From Actinacidiphila yeochonensis CN732 (lineage in GTDB: Bacteria; Actinomycetota; Actinomycetes; Streptomycetales; Streptomycetaceae), in NCBI RefSeq assembly GCF_000745345.1, contig NZ_JQNR01000005.1:2356001-2420000 (forward strand): a stretch of 64,000 bases of DNA, given 5' to 3'. The notes beneath the pieces are model-generated. The model made no database searches, was not told the origin of the DNA, and saw nothing but the letters and a program-made list of their open reading frames with translations. Of this stretch, positions 62,411 through 64,000 are shown piece by piece. The translations under genes and the position numbers were made by a program. Positions within the stretch are counted from its first letter, which is position 1. Every line of letters starts with the position of its first letter.

Positions 62411-64000
62411 CGCGGCAGACCGTGTCCGCTTCCGTGCCCGCCCCCGCGGGCCCGCCCGGGGCCGCCGGCGCCGCGCCGCTGGTCGAGGTCGCCGACCTGC
62501 GGATCGACTTCCCCACCGAGGGCGGCACCCTGCGGGCCGTCGACGGGGTCGGCTTCACCCTGCGCGCCGGCGAGGCCCTCGGCCTGGTCGGCGAGTCCGG
62601 CTCCGGCAAGTCGGCCACCGCGTACGCGCTGCTCGGCCTGCACCAGGGCACCGGCGCCCAGGTCGGCGGCACCGTCCGGGTGGCCGGCACCGACGTGCTC
62701 ACCGCCTCCGACGAGGAGCTGCGGCGGCTGCGCGGCGGCGTCGCGGCGGTCGTCTTCCAGGACCCGCTGTCCGCGCTCGACCCGTACCTGGCCGTCGGCG
62801 ACCAGATCGCCGAGGTGTACCGGGTGCACCACCGGGTCTCCCGTTCCGCCGCCCGCGCCCGCGCCGTCGAGGTGCTGGGGCAGGTCGGCATCCCGCAGGC
62901 CGCCCGCCGCGCCCGCTCCCGCCCGCACGAGTTCAGCGGCGGCATGCGGCAGCGGACGCTGATCGCGATGGCCCTGGCCTGCGAGCCGCAGCTGATCGTC
63001 GCCGACGAGCCGACCACCGCGCTCGACGTCACGGTGCAGGCGCAGATCCTCGACCTGCTGCACGAGCTGCGCACGTCGGCGGGGCTCGCGCTGCTGCTGG
63101 TCACCCACGACCTCGGCGTCGCCGCCGGGACCGTCGACCGGCTGCTGGTGCTCCAGAAGGGCAAGGCCGTCGAGTCCGGGACCACCGGGGACCTGCTGAG
63201 CGCCCCCACCCACCCCTACACGCGCGAACTGCTCGCGGCCGTGCCCCGGCTGGGGCCGTCGGAGTCGGCGTCGGCGTCGGAGTCCTCGCCCGAGGCGGAC
63301 GCGGACACGGATGCCGAAGCGGACAGCTCGGCCGGGACCAGGGCCGCTGCCCGCCCGGTCGGAGCCGACGACGGTGTGCTGCTCCAGGCGGTCGGCCTGC
63401 GCAAGGAGTTCGCCCGCGGCAGGGACCGGTTTGCGGCCGTCGACGACGTCGACCTCGCCGTCCGCGAGGGCGAGACGGTGGGCATCGTCGGGGAGAGCGG
63501 CAGCGGCAAGACGACCCTGGGCCGCATGCTCGTGCGGCTGCTCGACCCGACCGGCGGCGCCGTCCACTACCGGGGCCGGGACATCTCCAGGCTCAACGAC
63601 CGACAGCTGCGGCCGCTGCGCCGCGAGCTCCAGATGGTCTTCCAGGACCCCGTCTCCTCGCTCAACCCGCGCCGCAGCGTCGGGGAGTCCATCGCCGACC
63701 CGCTGCGGGCGGTCGGCGGGCTGACGGAGCGCCAGATCACCACGCGGGTCGGAGAGCTCCTGGAGCGGGTCGGTCTCGACCCGGCCTGGTACCACCGCTA
63801 CCCGCACGAGTTCAGCGGCGGCCAGCGGCAGCGCGTCGGCATCGCCCGGGCACTGGCCCCCGAGCCGCGCCTCATCGTCTGCGACGAACCGGTCTCCGCG
63901 CTGGACGTCACCACCCAGGCGCAGGTCGTCTCGCTCCTCGGCGGACTCCAGCGCGACCTGGGCGTCTCCCTCGTCTTCGTCGCCCACGACCTGGCCGTCG
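62407..64000 (+). CDS. Fused double ATP-binding protein of the oligopeptide importer (DppD-DppF fusion, 3' end outside window)
   Basis: 531 visible residues. The first ATPase domain has GESGSGKSATAYALLG, FSGGMRQRTLIAMALACE and LIVADEPTTALDVTVQ. An acidic/Ser linker (PSESASASESSPEADADTDA) follows at about residues 281-305. The second domain has GESGSGKTTLGRMLV, FSGGQRQRVGIARALA and LIVCDEPVSALDV. The DppD and DppF subunits, separate genes in the first importer, are here one chain, so one polypeptide can form both ATP sites. The end is cut off after VFVAHDLAV. Confidence 0.92.
   Translation, partial: MTRQTVSASVPAPAGPPGAAGAAPLVEVADLRIDFPTEGGTLRAVDGVGFTLRAGEALGLVGESGSGKSATAYALLGLHQGTGAQVGGTVRVAGTDVLTASDEELRRLRGGVAAVVFQDPLSALDPYLAVGDQIAEVYRVHHRVSRSAARARAVEVLGQVGIPQAARRARSRPHEFSGGMRQRTLIAMALACEPQLIVADEPTTALDVTVQAQILDLLHELRTSAGLALLLVTHDLGVAAGTVDRLLVLQKGKAVESGTTGDLLSAPTHPYTRELLAAVPRLGPSESASASESSPEADADTDAEADSSAGTRAAARPVGADDGVLLQAVGLRKEFARGRDRFAAVDDVDLAVREGETVGIVGESGSGKTTLGRMLVRLLDPTGGAVHYRGRDISRLNDRQLRPLRRELQMVFQDPVSSLNPRRSVGESIADPLRAVGGLTERQITTRVGELLERVGLDPAWYHRYPHEFSGGQRQRVGIARALAPEPRLIVCDEPVSALDVTTQAQVVSLLGGLQRDLGVSLVFVAHDLAV

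Overview
The window is very G+C-rich, codons almost always end in G or C, GTG and TTG starts are common, and gene order follows the conserved actinobacterial core chromosome. This points to a streptomycete (Streptomyces or Kitasatospora type). The block resembles the Streptomyces coelicolor SCO51xx region and, from fdxA-dapC through dapE, the LOG protein, folP2, the DivIVA-like gene, tag, DUF3117, the methyltransferase, sigE-rseA, tatB, mrp and corA, the M. tuberculosis Rv1177-Rv1239 region. These synteny statements are from memory and were not searched. I saw no insertion sequence, prophage, CRISPR array, rRNA, tRNA or biosynthetic gene cluster.

Layout. 1-6190 (minus): five-gene oligopeptide ABC importer in the order permease, lipoprotein, permease, ATPase, ATPase. 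6635-16658: membrane protein, S9 peptidase, mshB (mycothiol), a large repeat-bearing cell-envelope protein and two poorly known proteins. 16767-21904: ABC-2 exporter, NarL-type response regulator without a kinase, NTF2-like, SirB1-like and GNAT proteins. 22013-30665: ferredoxin, dapC, dapE, LOG protein, a divergent folP2, DivIVA-domain protein, tag, enoyl-CoA hydratase/isomerase, DUF3117. 30909-34311: methyltransferase, ECF sigma SigE, its zinc-motif anti-sigma factor and tatB. 34737-42867: Mrp ATPase, DUF1003 membrane protein, MgtE-like cytosolic regulator, lipoprotein, DMT transporter, CorA. 43109-48623: small and hypothetical genes, PHP phosphoesterase, MarC, alpha/beta hydrolase. 49017-58118: DEAD-box helicase, ferritin-like protein, DUF3107, TetR regulator, alpha/beta hydrolase, membrane protein. 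58325-64000 (plus): a second oligopeptide importer preceded by a short leader ORF and ending in a fused double ATPase that runs off the window.

Two themes cross the window. First, at least seven single-base losses, each in or beside a short G or C run, break six otherwise good genes. They look more like systematic homopolymer under-calls than biology, so the proteins should be read as frame-corrected. Second, fourteen genes have a TAnnnT hexamer 6-7 nt before the start codon, and few of them have a recognisable ribosome-binding site, which predicts leaderless transcripts.

The points most worth following are a 28-codon ORF with a strong ribosome-binding site in the long corA leader, a leader peptide before the second oligopeptide importer, an MgtE sensor half without a channel that overlaps a DUF1003 membrane gene, the absence of htrA from the sigE-rseA-htrA-tatB cluster, and probable non-AUG starts (ATT, CTG) at two conserved genes.
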